From Symsagittifera roscoffensis (Eukaryota; Xenacoelomorpha; Acoela; Convolutidae): DNA of 64,000 bases. The position numbers and the translations under genes are program-made. The DNA is taken from positions 16,569,018 through 16,633,017 of the forward strand of contig NC_087067.1 of NCBI RefSeq assembly GCF_963678635.1, in the 5' to 3' direction. Below are positions 11,935 to 22,133 of this stretch, piece by piece (positions within the stretch are counted from its first letter, which is position 1; each line of letters opens with the position of its first letter). The notes below the pieces were generated by a model. The model ran no database searches, had not been told where the DNA came from, and saw only the letters and a list, made by a program, of their open reading frames with translations.

Positions 11935-12328
11935 GGGACGTGCGAGAGGGTGTTGGGCTAAAAGACTAAGTTGTGTGTAGTGTGTGATATGGGTGTTATG
12001 TTATGTTATGTGTTATGATATTAAGCTCTTGGGTAAGAAGGAGTTAGTGACCATGAACAACTGAATGACGATCTTAGGAATAGATCCAAAGTTTGGACTG
12101 TCCAATCTTAGGTCGAATTCCAAAATTTTAGAGACCGATTGACTTTAATAAATTTTAGGATAAATATCTTTTTATCTGAATTGTTTTTAAGCAAATTTTA
12201 ACGATAACTGTTAAGGTGAAACTGACAAGTGTGATATTTGTGACTTCTTTTCTAGATCCTGATTGATCATTTAATTACTCACTTGAGTCAAATCTTTGAA
12301 TCAAATCGAATCGAACTTGAAGAACAGA
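11935..12328 (+). other. Non-coding stretch between the two genes of the giant element
   Basis: About 390 bases from the TGA after the macrodomain to the ATG of the second gene. It has a low-complexity TGT/TTATG-rich part near 11970-12020 and is AT-rich thereafter. No gene is visible. It resembles the gap before an env-like gene that is expressed from a spliced RNA. Confidence 0.6.
12241..12256 (+). promoter_or_regulatory. Candidate splice acceptor before the second gene
   Basis: The sequence TGACTTCTTTTCTAG ends with AG at 12254-12255 after a pyrimidine-rich tract, 73 bases before the ATG at 12329. It fits a 3' splice site that would let the second gene be expressed from a spliced RNA. No transcript data support it here. 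Confidence 0.35.
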
Positions 12329-14038
12329 ATGGATAATTTCAACTTGGATGAATTGATGGACCTGGCAGAGGCATATGTAGGACCGATGATAGATGCGATC
12401 TATCGTCGGCTGATGGATCGAGACTTTGCTCTGGAGGACCCAGAGGTAGTCATGTTGTTGACCGCCGTGATAAACATCTTGGGGCATGACAACCGTGGGG
12501 ACCGCCCCACGGAAGTCCTGTTGATGGCAGCATATGAAGAGAGGGTAGTACTAGACCGCCCGAACATGAGAGTGATGAGGTGGAGAAACGGGGCTCTCTC
12601 AGGGAGTGACTTGGCGAATGAGCCTGGATTGAGAAGTTCTAGGACTTACCAACCAGGTGAAAAAACTATGCCCTCCAAGCCCAAACCTGGGCTGACGAGA
12701 TTGCATCAGGAGATGAACAGCGAGGCTGCGTCGTCTGGTTCACCACTGAGAGCAGCTGTGCCACCAAAGAGGTCGAAAGTAGGACAAAAGGTTCAGACGA
12801 ACCAAACCATGCAAGATCTGGATGGGATAAAAGACGAACTGGAAAGGACAAAAAAGGAGCTGGACGAGGTGACTAAGACCATGCTCATTGCGGAGGACGA
12901 CAAAGACATGTGGAAAAGATTGTTCAAAGACTGCAACAAAAAGCAGGGTCAATAAATTGAGCGCTTGAGGCAGGACTACAAGGAGCGATCGGAACGGATG
13001 GCGTTGACAACGGCCGTGGAGAAAGTGATACCTGCAAGGAGTATTCCTCGTGGGCAGTCCCCGATGGAGCTCTTGACGCCTCGAGAAATGAGTCAGACAA
13101 CGGAGACACGGCTCCCGACAGCGACAGATCGAGTGATAATCCCGGACCCTAGTGACACCTTGGTTGACCCCGTCGTGGAACAAACGGTGAGGAAGCTGAT
13201 AGAGACAGCTGGACGACTGGTCACCAACAAGAATGCGCCAGGTTCCGGGGTGACTGCACCCTATGGAACGATCGACGACTCGGGCAGAGTACGACTCTCC
13301 CAGACCGTGATCACACAGGGGATAAGTGACGTGACGCCACACATGGGGAGCTCGAAGGCCCCAGAGAGAAGAATACAGAAGATGCCAGTGAAGAAAGTGT
13401 CTCGTGTAATAGACGTACAAAAGAACAATCAATTGAGATATAATTTTACGGGAGTTACGGAGACAGATCAGAGAGCTTGCTTCAATGGAGCGACTTGGAA
13501 CCCGGCAGTAAACCTGCAGCAACCGCCACTGGGGACATCACATCTGATACTGGGAGACTGCTTGGTCAGAGTACTATCGAATTTGAGGACCTGTTGGGTC
13601 ACCACGGTGATGGCCTTCGGAGGCGCGACGATAGCCCAGTTATATCGGATGGTGGAACTAATGAATCCAGGGAGGATCCCCAATGTGATGATCCTGGTTG
13701 GAACGAATGACATCTCCAGAGGTTCGGATGAGCAGGAAGCACTATGGGAATCAATTATGTTGTGCTTGTTCACTACCCTCTGACAGAAATTCAATTGTGC
13801 GGTACTGACCGTTTGCACTGTGCCATTGAACACGAGGAAAAGGCACAACGAAGGAGTCGTCCGGTGGAATAACATCTTGAGGAATCTTGCAAGTCGGAAT
13901 GCCGGAAGAATGGTCCTCATGGACATCGAACATGAGTTGAGAGCGTTGGATCAGGCCCGTCTGACCACAGACGGCATCCACTTCGATAGTATAGAAGGAG
14001 GCTTGGCTGAACAGAGTCTTCCAGGAGCGATTGGATGA
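12329..14038 (+). pseudogene. Second gene, part 1: coiled coil and SGNH/GDSL-hydrolase-like domain
   Basis: ATG 12329 opens a frame with stops only at TAA 12953-12955 and TGA 13781-13783, both without frame change. The N-terminal ~80 residues are helical. A Pro/Ser-rich stretch follows, then a heptad-like coiled coil (about 12810-12940), then a linker. The SGNH-like domain lies at about 13540-13990: block I LGDC (13550-13561), block II FGGAT (about 13616), block III VGTNDI (about 13697) and block V DGIHFD (13970-13987). Gly, Asn and His are present and the nucleophilic Ser is Cys. Related domains are esterases or lipases, known also in ORF1 of CR1 LINEs and in rotifer Terminons. A frameshift near 14000 leads to the next part. 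Confidence 0.75.
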
Positions 14039-16335
14039 GTTAGAAGCAGAGTTCTTTGACACAGGAGTGCTAAAGGAAGAAGGAACATCGAATGACGCGG
14101 TGATTACCACCTTTGTGCCTCCTAGCTTGGAAAAACGCCTGGGGACGGTCCCGGCCGTCACGAACTACAGACAACAGAGCTCCAGCGAACCAGGTCAAAG
14201 GACAGACGTACAGGATCGATTGGGAGAAGCGCCGATGAGGAGGACCATCAATCCTAGGAGAAGAATAGGACCTGTCAAACCAATCGAAGAGACAGCCAGC
14301 ACGTCTAGATCGGACACGAGATCGGAGACGACAAGTACCAGTCGAGAGGAGAGATGCCCGGGCAGAGGCTCGTTGATGTGGTCAAGACCCATACCATCTC
14401 CCTGGCATGTATACAAAGACGAATTAATGAAGCTGGATCTCCAGAGGGTAAGCTTCATCGAAGATGCAAGGAGGATGCTGAATGGAGCGATGCTATCCGT
14501 CAGCAGACTGTACTCGATAACCGGCGTAGACTGGTTGATAGCCGCTAGCATAAATTTCAGCTCCACGACGGCCTTGAGATTTGCTGACCTAGGGGGACTG
14601 CCCTCTAACAACACAATGGGACCAGTGAACGCGAGACCATTGCAAGATGTGAGATTGAATCATGATGAAGGGAATCGAGAAGAGAGACCTGGAAGATTTC
14701 TAGTGACAAGGGCGCCGATCGAACAAAATGTGAAGATGTTCAGGCAAGTGAGCTCACCCCCAGGTCATGTAAAGGAAAGAATATACCCGAAACTAGTGAA
14801 TCAAGATGGTGATGTCCAAAGATACGGCGGGTTGAAAACGATAAAGAAAGATGAGACCATCCTCGCCGCCTATGACAAAGCAGAAATGAGGAAGGCCAAG
14901 ATCATGATAGTAGCGAATTCAGAGTTCGTGTATACCTCCAAGTCTCTGTTTTGGCCGGACGTCATAATGTGGGCAGCGGTCAATCTGGACCTACTGCAAT
15001 CGGTATATCTGGCTATAGGGGTACAAAGGCAGACGGACATGAACCCAATTACGATCGTGTTTGCTGGCATCATTGACCATCTACACAGTAGAGGTTTTCT
15101 GAGCAGACTCAGAGATCCTACAACGGCAGAGAATGCTGTGTGGCCAGCGATAAAAGATATCCTTGAGTCGATGGGTGAAGTGGTGGATGCGACAAAAAGG
15201 AGGGGTCGTTCACCAAAGTGACACCGAGAGTAGTATTCGCGTTGTCTCCGGGGTATGCACATCTCCCGGATGGACTGAAATTCGTGTATTGCTTTCGGAA
15301 AGAAAATATGATGTGATCATATCAGCCCCAAATCGCATGATAGAGATGGAGAACCTGAGGCCACTTAGGGCCGAACTACCTGCAGTGTGGTCAGATATCT
15401 CGAACGCGATGAGAGGATTCAAGGACCATGCGCGGCACATGTTAGTGGTGGACGAGGTGCTGGGGTTGAAACTGTCCAATTTCAGTCGACAGCTCAAACT
15501 GAAACCGGGAATAGACGAAGACCATCGAGTGGTCGCAGCGATGTCCAACGACTTATGGTTCCGAGCAATGGAAGTGACAGGTGAAAACACAAGAAGGAAA
15601 AATTCCCAAGAGACTAAAGCTCATTTGGAGGCAATGGTTTTGAGAGCCAAGCCGGAAGCCAACCAGTGGCTACACCTAAGTCCTCGAGTAGCTGCATTGG
15701 GTGCAGATGCTTTTGAGCAAGGCCCTGTGATGATCCCGAAGATCCATGCCTACTTGTTAAAAGAGGTGAACCTGGCGGAAAATTCCGAAAAAAAGACAGC
15801 TGAATTTGTAAACAGAATGTGTCTGATTAACCTGGAAACCTTCTGGACCCAGGAAGTGAAGAGACAGGAAGGCTTTGAACGGACAGACAGCATGCTGGAG
15901 GGGTTGGGAGACGGATGGACCGCGTCCTTCTTGGCAAAAGTCTACCCGAAAGTCTCTCACTACTTGATTAAGGAATTCCTCCAAGCAGTAGTGGAAGTGT
16001 CAATAGTGGAACTACTAGCCTTGTTCGTGACGTTTGGAGCAGAGAGTTTCGTGAAAGAACCGGCAATGCTGCTCACCAAAGGAATTCAGAAGCTGCGGTT
16101 AGATGGGCTTCTAACACTGATTGCGATTACCCACGGAAACTTGGGAGGACTAATGAAATTGACACGTTGTCCAGAGCAGATGAGAGAGAGAGAGAGAGTG
16201 AGGAATTTAGATATGAAGAAACCCAAGGACTCGTAACACACTCTTATCCAATCTCTCTTACAACAAAATCGCTTTGGAACGGGAGAAGATGAGACTATCG
16301 AAAGAGAAGAAGTTGTTAGACGACATGTTGGAGGC
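14031..16335 (+). pseudogene. Second gene, part 2: unidentified, possibly a second SGNH-like domain
   Basis: The path continues in frame 14031-15221. It probably crosses a short piece in another frame (about 15190-15310, reading FALSPGYAHLPDG), then 15163-16236, then a short helical piece near 16235-16330 (KIALEREKMRLSKEKKLL). An Arg/Ser/Thr-rich linker opens it. The part from about 14880 has strand-helix alternation with IVANSEF, VFAGIIDHL and MLVVDEVLG, which I read as a possible degenerate SGNH or Rossmann-like fold, at low confidence. The rest is helical with hydrophobic stretches (for example VSIVELLALFVTF near 16000), not clearly a membrane segment. Function unknown. Confidence 0.6.
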
Positions 16336-18287
16336 ATGCCCCTATTAACTGATCTGAGCTTGGCAATGAGAACCTATCCCTTAGCATTGATCAGAGGAGC
16401 CACGGAGTTTGTGACAGTGATCTATGGACCAGCAGTCACGTTTGCGTTCCCTGACGTTAAGATGGAGGCGTATAGGAGGTCGGTGGTGCACCTGAACCTC
16501 ATATCAGCAGTGGACGGTAGTGTACCGAACTGGTGTGAGCAGCACACATTGCGGGAGCTCATGAGTGAAGACCTGTTATTTGCGAAATTATCAGAGCCAG
16601 AGATGACAGTCATCAATTTTGATGATCACTTCCGTGATCGCATGGGAGAAGTAGAAAGAGGACACATCGAGGTGTTTCCGAAGGTTTGGAATCTGAGACC
16701 CTATGATAAAACGAATGGTGAGATAACCAGAGTGCCTCGTCTCACTGCAGCATATCATAAAGTGAGAGAAGAGACGAAAGACTGGGGTGATTACGAGAAG
16801 CTGCCGGAGGCAATCCCTGAATTCCCTCTGATAAGAAGGATGTTGCTCGGAGCAGTCTCCGTGGTACAAACTCCTAGGTTGAGAGCATTCGAAACCAATG
16901 AAAGGAGAATAGGAACTTCGTGGCAACGATGGATACATACTTTGTGGGAAGAAATGCCGCCGTGTTACAATACACACGATTTGCCTATACGGATCAAGCG
17001 ACGAGAAGGCGGATAAGCAACGCCGCGACTCCCAAGCCTGGAAGATCTGACGAGGAATGGGCAGGATTAGGCTTAGCTCCTATGAAGATGAGAGGCAGGA
17101 CCGAATTGCCTGAGGCCTCTTTGATCCTGACTAGTGTGAAACCGGAGTTGACGGTAGTAGGAACGCTGCAAACGAGAACCTTTCTAGCACCCTTCGGCTG
17201 CGAGGAAATCAAAGTGGTCCATGGAGAAGAGGAAGATAGATCGGCTGGTACATTGATCATTCCGAAGTTTTCGGAAGGAACCAACAATGACAAGCAAAGA
17301 CCCTCGAACTCAAAGAAGGATAGGTCCAAAGGAGATGACGGACAGGGAGGAAGCCGTCAAACCGAAGAACCCATGCAACAAGATCAAGCTGGTGGGGAAC
17401 ACGACAGGGCATCGATAGGAGGAACATCCAGCCTGGATTTCAATATCTTCAGTGATCTTGAGAACAATGCAGATACGTTGGAAACGACTGAGCCAGCGGA
17501 TGAAGGCATCTCGACACTGGAGCCTCCGTCAGCCTTTATGGAAATGAAACGGAATTTGCCGGAGAGTAGCTCTCCTGGCAATTCAAGAAATAACGAACAA
17601 AGAATCCTCATGGAATCGCCTAGAAGAAGAAGAATAGAGGGCTCAGCCAGAGTACCTTTCTTGGGAACGTTGCCCGAAGAAGAATGGGAAGTACATCACC
17701 GAGACCATGAAAGTAGGACCGGATGCAGATTGGACAGAGTGGCGTTCATGGAAGAAGTCTGGACAGTGGTTCAGAGCTATGGGACCCAGTCCATTCTGAA
17801 AACAGGCCTCAACCGACCCTTGAAGCGGGAAGTCCTTGACAAGCTTGATGAGTGTGAAGGGAGATTGAGTGAGTTGTTGATTGACTCAGCCACTGATGAA
17901 AGTGAAGCGAATTCTCCCATCAAGATAACACCGCAGGACGATAAAGAAGAGGTGGTGTATCTGTCAAGAACCAGGAGAGCAACGATGCGATCGAAATTGG
18001 TGATTGATAAGATCAACGTGATGAAAATGAAGTTAGGCAGCAGAGTGATGCCGAGGAGAGTAGGAAAGACGAAGGTGGATTCGGAGATATCGATGAAAGC
18101 TGTCAATTCAGCGAAAAGGAAACGAATCGAAGAGGTCATGGATTTGGGACAAGGTGATTATCAATTGCCTGGCACAGATAAAATGTTGACTGATATAGCG
18201 ATGATGCCACCCATTCTCATGGCGGGAATAAAGTCAACAGGTTATAAATCCAAAAGGAGTGACCGCACTCTAACTGGAGCAACCTAA
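16336..18287 (+). pseudogene. Second gene, part 3: unidentified domain and acidic, disordered region
   Basis: Two overlapping frames (16336-17016 and 16920-18287) join by a shift near 16970. The first ~200 codons are globular, with conserved-looking aromatic and acidic residues (YGPAVTFAFPD, VINFDDHFRD, WQRWIHTLWEE). The second part is Glu/Ser/Lys-rich and probably disordered between about 17260 and 17650. A more structured, basic segment follows (RRATMRSKLVIDK). I recognise no family. It has no obvious signal peptide or membrane anchor, which argues against a classical envelope protein. Confidence 0.55.
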
Positions 18288-19676
18288 GAAAGGGAAATAC
18301 TCAGCCAATGTGGAGAGAGCACAATGAAGGACTTTAAGCCATCTCCCATGAATCACGGAAAGGGAAATGTTGCAGGAAAACTAGTACCAGTATAATGTAA
18401 CCGACTGACAGTATCGGAGGCTGTGTCGATAGATGAACCCGCTGGTGGATACATGGAGATGTTGGAGTAGCGAAACTCGGCCAGAGGGTATGTGATAGCT
18501 CTGGAAGACAAGAGTGCCATGGAGGGTTATCTGGAGACAATGTTGCAAGGCACCACCCTCAAGCAGAAGGCGTACGGGACGTAAGCGTCGTCTGAGATAC
18601 AGGCAGAAACGATGGAGCAGTTGGTGAGCCTTCCATGGAAAGCAGTGGTGTTACGGTACTTCGAAGAAGAGATGAGGACTGCGCCAAGAATACACGCTCT
18701 CATGGCAGTACCTTACGTAAGAACAGAGTTACAACTGAGGTTTGCCTGGTGCATGATGGGACTCACTCGTGAAGAATATGATTCAGAAGAAAGGAAGAGT
18801 TCAAAAGAAGAGAAGGTTTTCCTTATGACGAACCTGAGGGATCTGATAATCCAAGAGGGAGCAGCAGTAGCATGTGCGAAGCGGAGAGACGCTGCCTGTT
18901 TCATTCGATTCATGATAGAGCAGATTTCAGTACCTGCATTGAACACTTGTGTTAAGATGCTGAGTGAAGGCGATGAGCGAGCGAAAGCCTTACTCTTGCT
19001 AGCACTGCTGGATATGCAGCAAAGCAAACCGATGAGGGTGAATATGAAGGAACCCGAGGAGTTAGAGTCCATGAGAATGATAGACGAAATCAGGAGATTC
19101 TCAAACAAGGAGCTGAGACTCACTAAAGAATCTATGGGTGCACTGCCGAAATCAAGTGAATACTGTGGACCGATCAAGAAGAAGTCGTACAGCTACGTAT
19201 CCGGAATCATAGGGATAGCGTACAACCCTTTCCTGAGTGAAGACATACGCGATTGCTTCTTCGATTACGAGCAGACAGTGTTGCTAAGATTCTGGACGTC
19301 GAGAATTGTAACAATTAAGAGCGCTACCAATCCTCAGACCAAATTGGGACTGGTCTTGGAAGAAGAGGTGACTGCACCTTCCGTACCAAAATCCGACAAA
19401 AGAGTGGAGTTTGGATTGATATTCTCAGATGAATTACTGAGAACGAGCTTGATGGCAGTGTGGAATTTGATGAGGCCACCATGGTGTCCTAGTCCCAACG
19501 CTGACTCGATATTACGGGCGAAACAAGATGTGCAGAGGGAGCTGAATGCAGACTGTAACCTGCGTGACCTTAACATCATATATAATGTGATGATAACGGC
19601 CTCTAGGAGCAACGGTGAAGATAAAGTGGAGTTGCCTGGCTGGGGACCAGAAAACTGGGTCAAACCTGGTAGCTGA
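18288..19676 (+). pseudogene. Second gene, part 4: unidentified helical domain
   Basis: The stretch 18288-18611 is the most decayed part, with several stops in the same frame but recognisable peptide runs such as MEGYLETMLQGTTLKQ. From 18612 the frame is open for 354 codons to TGA 19674-19676. The product is helix-rich with many Arg/Glu/Leu and ends with a tryptophan-rich WGPENWVKPGS. No known family is recognised. It lies in the same frame as both neighbours, so it is one gene. Confidence 0.55.
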
Positions 19677-21151
19677 CTGGCGGAAGTCTGTGGACTGGAA
19701 GATCACGTTTGTGGAGGTCTGGACTGTGTGAAGACCCTAGAGAAACAACACAAGCAATTGACGGTATTGTTTGGGAATGTCGAGATGAAAGCAAGAACGG
19801 AAACGGAACTGATAGCGGATTGTCATGGAGGGACCGAGGTGAATCTAGTGACTGCACTAGGATTCTACAGCAAGTTTAGGTCTTTAGAGTCACTATTGAA
19901 TCTAGAACAGAGACATGAGATGATCACTGCCATCAGTGTAGAAGTATTCCCAGGAGTTCTGCAAACCGAGCAGAAACACATAGGAAAATGGAGGGAAGCG
20001 ATCGAGGTGGAAAAGAACATCAGACACAGTGAGACTTATTGTAGACCATCAGGAGCACGATATTTGGTGGGCTCGACATAGGCTCCAATGTGCAAGAGCA
20101 GATACCCGGTGCATTTCGTAGCTGTGGATGTAAAGAGTACGAGAACAATCGTGGATCAAGCCTTCTCAGTGCCAAAGTGTGTGAGACTAAAGAGAATGTC
20201 CGAAAAATCTTACGAGTTGCTATGTAAGATGTTCTCAGCAGTTCCAGAGAGAACCAAGGAGGAGTTGGAATCGATACTGGGAAAGAAGTTCATGGGATAT
20301 GTGAGTGGTAACTTCAGTGACTTTGAGAGACAGAAACAGAGAGGGAAGTGGAAGTGGAACCATTACTGGAATCTTCGGGAAAACGTAATTGGAGGAGCAT
20401 CATGTTGACACATGACGAGTTTCGCTGCCATTGCCTGCTGCAGACCTGGTGGTATCCCAAGCGTAGTAATCTGGTGTTGATCTGGGACTCTGGAGAGCTG
20501 CTCTCCATGGGTTTACCAGACTCATCACGGCCCGTAACAATAGTGATAGTGGGAGTTATGATACCGATACGATGGCTGGAAGCTCATGTAAAAGAGAACA
20601 ATAGACAGGATGCGCCAACGAAAGAACAATTGCAGAAACTGGATTGTCTAAAAGATTTAGATATTTTTGAGACAATGTGCAAGATTCTGAACACTCCGAT
20701 GGAAGTGAAAAAGATGTGGGCAAGGAGACGACTGATGCCATGGTTTAGAGCCAACATGACTGCATGGTTGTACGGATAAGCCCAGAAGCATATGTCGAAG
20801 CACGGCAGAGTGTACAGTGAATATCAGCTGGAAATCGGAGCAGGAGCTTTCAAGCGAGCTCTCATGACTCATCGGAATGTAGTGACCACCGCTGTGAAAA
20901 GAATTTCCAGGACAAGTGAACGTAGTGGAAAGGAGAAGGCAGAGATGTTGAAGGAAGATTTGGAGAGGAATGTGAAGTTGTGTCTCCACAACAGCTTCTG
21001 CAGGAACAGAGAATCTAACGTGGATCCCCTACCTTGTTGCAAACAGAGGGTAGAAGAGCAGAAGTGTTGCAGGACTGCTTCCAACAGCGTCAAAATAGCT
21101 AACGATGTGTTGCAGGACACAGAAACTGAAAGTGCACAGTCAGTATCATAG
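19677..21151 (+). pseudogene. Second gene, part 5: conserved C-terminal region
   Basis: Reads through TGA 19674-19676 and TAG 20079-20081, shifts frame near 20390, passes TAA 20777-20779 and ends at TAG 21149-21151. The same region exists, inverted and diverged, at 37908-39256. Shared segments include TALGF, SVEVF.G.LQTEQK, KYLVGSS-like RYLVGST, SVPK.VRL.R, AVPER, NLVLIWDSGELLSMGLPD and the WARRRLMPWFRA motif. That homology shows that the frame is a true coding sequence in more than one element. No known fold is recognised. The last ~100 codons are Lys/Cys-rich. Confidence 0.7.
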
Positions 21152-21765
21152 GAGGAAGGGATGGAACATTGACGAATGGTCGAAAGAACGAGATGCAAAA
21201 AGAGACGAAATTAGAAGTATTTAGAAGTTTTAGAACTTCTAAACGACGAAAAAATAAGAAAATAAAGGAGTGATGAAGAAGAAGTTAAAACTCAGAATTG
21301 TTTTATGTGTGTGAAAAAACTCAAGTGAGAAACCAAGCAACCAAGTCGTAATTGAAAACTGAAACATTTAGTTGAGTTTTGAATTTGTTGCATTTAAAAA
21401 ATTGAATTTTGATTTTGGTTAAGTTGCTTTAGAGACACTTACTTACTATTTACTTAGAAAGGCTTGAGTAAAGATCCATCTTCGATTGAGATGATGATTT
21501 TTATCTACTGAATAAAAACAATAATAATTCAATAAGTAGTAGTAGCCCTGTTTTTAGGAGTGACCTCGTGGTCTGGGGATACTGAGACCCAGCCATGAGC
21601 TCACTGTTTCTGCATGTAGTTAAGTTAATTTGAGTGTTTTGACCGAAGCCGAGAGCAGTAACGTTTTTTTTTGACCCGATGTAAAGCTCTGTTTAGACGT
21701 TAGCCAGTCGTCTTAGGACTTAGTTTTATTTTCCGTCGATATGTATCTTCCGGGCGAATGTTATA
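21152..21765 (+). other. 3' non-coding region of the giant element
   Basis: AT-rich stretch after the second gene. The part 21480-21762 (GTGACCTCGTGGTCTGGGGA, then CCGTCGATATGTATCTTCC) is matched in reverse orientation at about 36805-37140, so it belongs to the element and may be part of its LTR. It stops abruptly at about 21765, where the direct repeat of PLE1 begins. Confidence 0.6.
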
Positions 21766-21767
21766 TA

Positions 21768-22004
21768 CAAATGTTATTTACAATAAATCACATACAATTT
21801 GGTTATAAACCATCATGATAAAAAATTAGCCAATCACAGTTGACCTCTAAATTACTATTAAGATTAAAATACTTTTAACTTCTAAAATTAATTAAACATT
21901 TTAAAATTAATTTGTTTGGAAGTTTCTGAGTTATAATTTCGATTTAGACATGTACGTTTTAAATAAAAAAAATAAAAATATTTTGGGACTAAATTTTCAG
22001 TGTT
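21768..22004 (-). repeat. PLE1 3' terminal direct repeat (pLTR)
   Basis: About 235 bp, closely matching 25310-25544 in the same orientation (shared start TTTACAATAAATCACATACA, shared end ATTTTGGGACTAA). Roughly 90% or more of positions agree by eye. On the minus strand it is the downstream repeat and includes the last codons of the endonuclease remnant. Confidence 0.85.
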
Positions 22005-22105
22005 AACTCCCTGCTCCTAAACTCATCGCGCGTGTTCAAGCCCGTTTTCTCTTTCCTGATATGTATTGCCTCTAGTGTTAGCAATTTTGTTGGGTTGTTT
22101 GACCT
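21990..22105 (-). pseudogene. C-terminal remnant of GIY-YIG endonuclease (PLE1)
   Basis: Reading the minus strand from about 22100 gives a peptide with NPTKLLTLEAIHIR followed by NTRDEFRSRELTLK. This is the tail that ends the GIY-YIG endonuclease of Penelope-like elements; PLE2 ends with the matching RDEFRRRELTLK. It directly follows the RT frame, which stops at about 22134, so the GIY-YIG catalytic part itself has been deleted. Confidence 0.65.
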
Positions 22106-22133
22106 ATCTATAACTTCCCAACTAAGATCTGTG

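Larger units (their letters stand above)
1..21765 (+). mobile_element. Giant Ty3/gypsy-type retroelement, copy A (decayed)
   Basis: A single coherent block on the + strand carries leader, gag, protease, RT, RNase H, integrase, macrodomain and then a second gene of about 8.8 kb before a 3' non-coding stretch. Domain order gag-PR-RT-RH-IN is that of Ty3/gypsy elements. At over 19 kb of coding path it is several times the usual 5-7 kb. Many in-frame stops and frameshifts show it is inactive. The 3' side is interrupted by a Penelope-like element at about 21766. I could not find a matching pair of LTRs: the 5' end may lie outside the window, or the leader may contain an LTR I cannot pair. A divergent inverted relative is at 36805-39256. 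Confidence 0.85.

Noticed and set aside
12740-13522. 260-codon minus-strand frame opposite the second gene
   Set aside because: Composition is the mirror of the + strand coding sequence (His/Leu/Arg rich); the + frame has the coiled coil and SGNH motifs and runs on beyond it.
12329-21151. Second gene as a retroviral envelope gene
   Set aside because: Position fits, but I see no signal peptide, furin-type site, fusion peptide or C-terminal membrane anchor, and the length is far too great.
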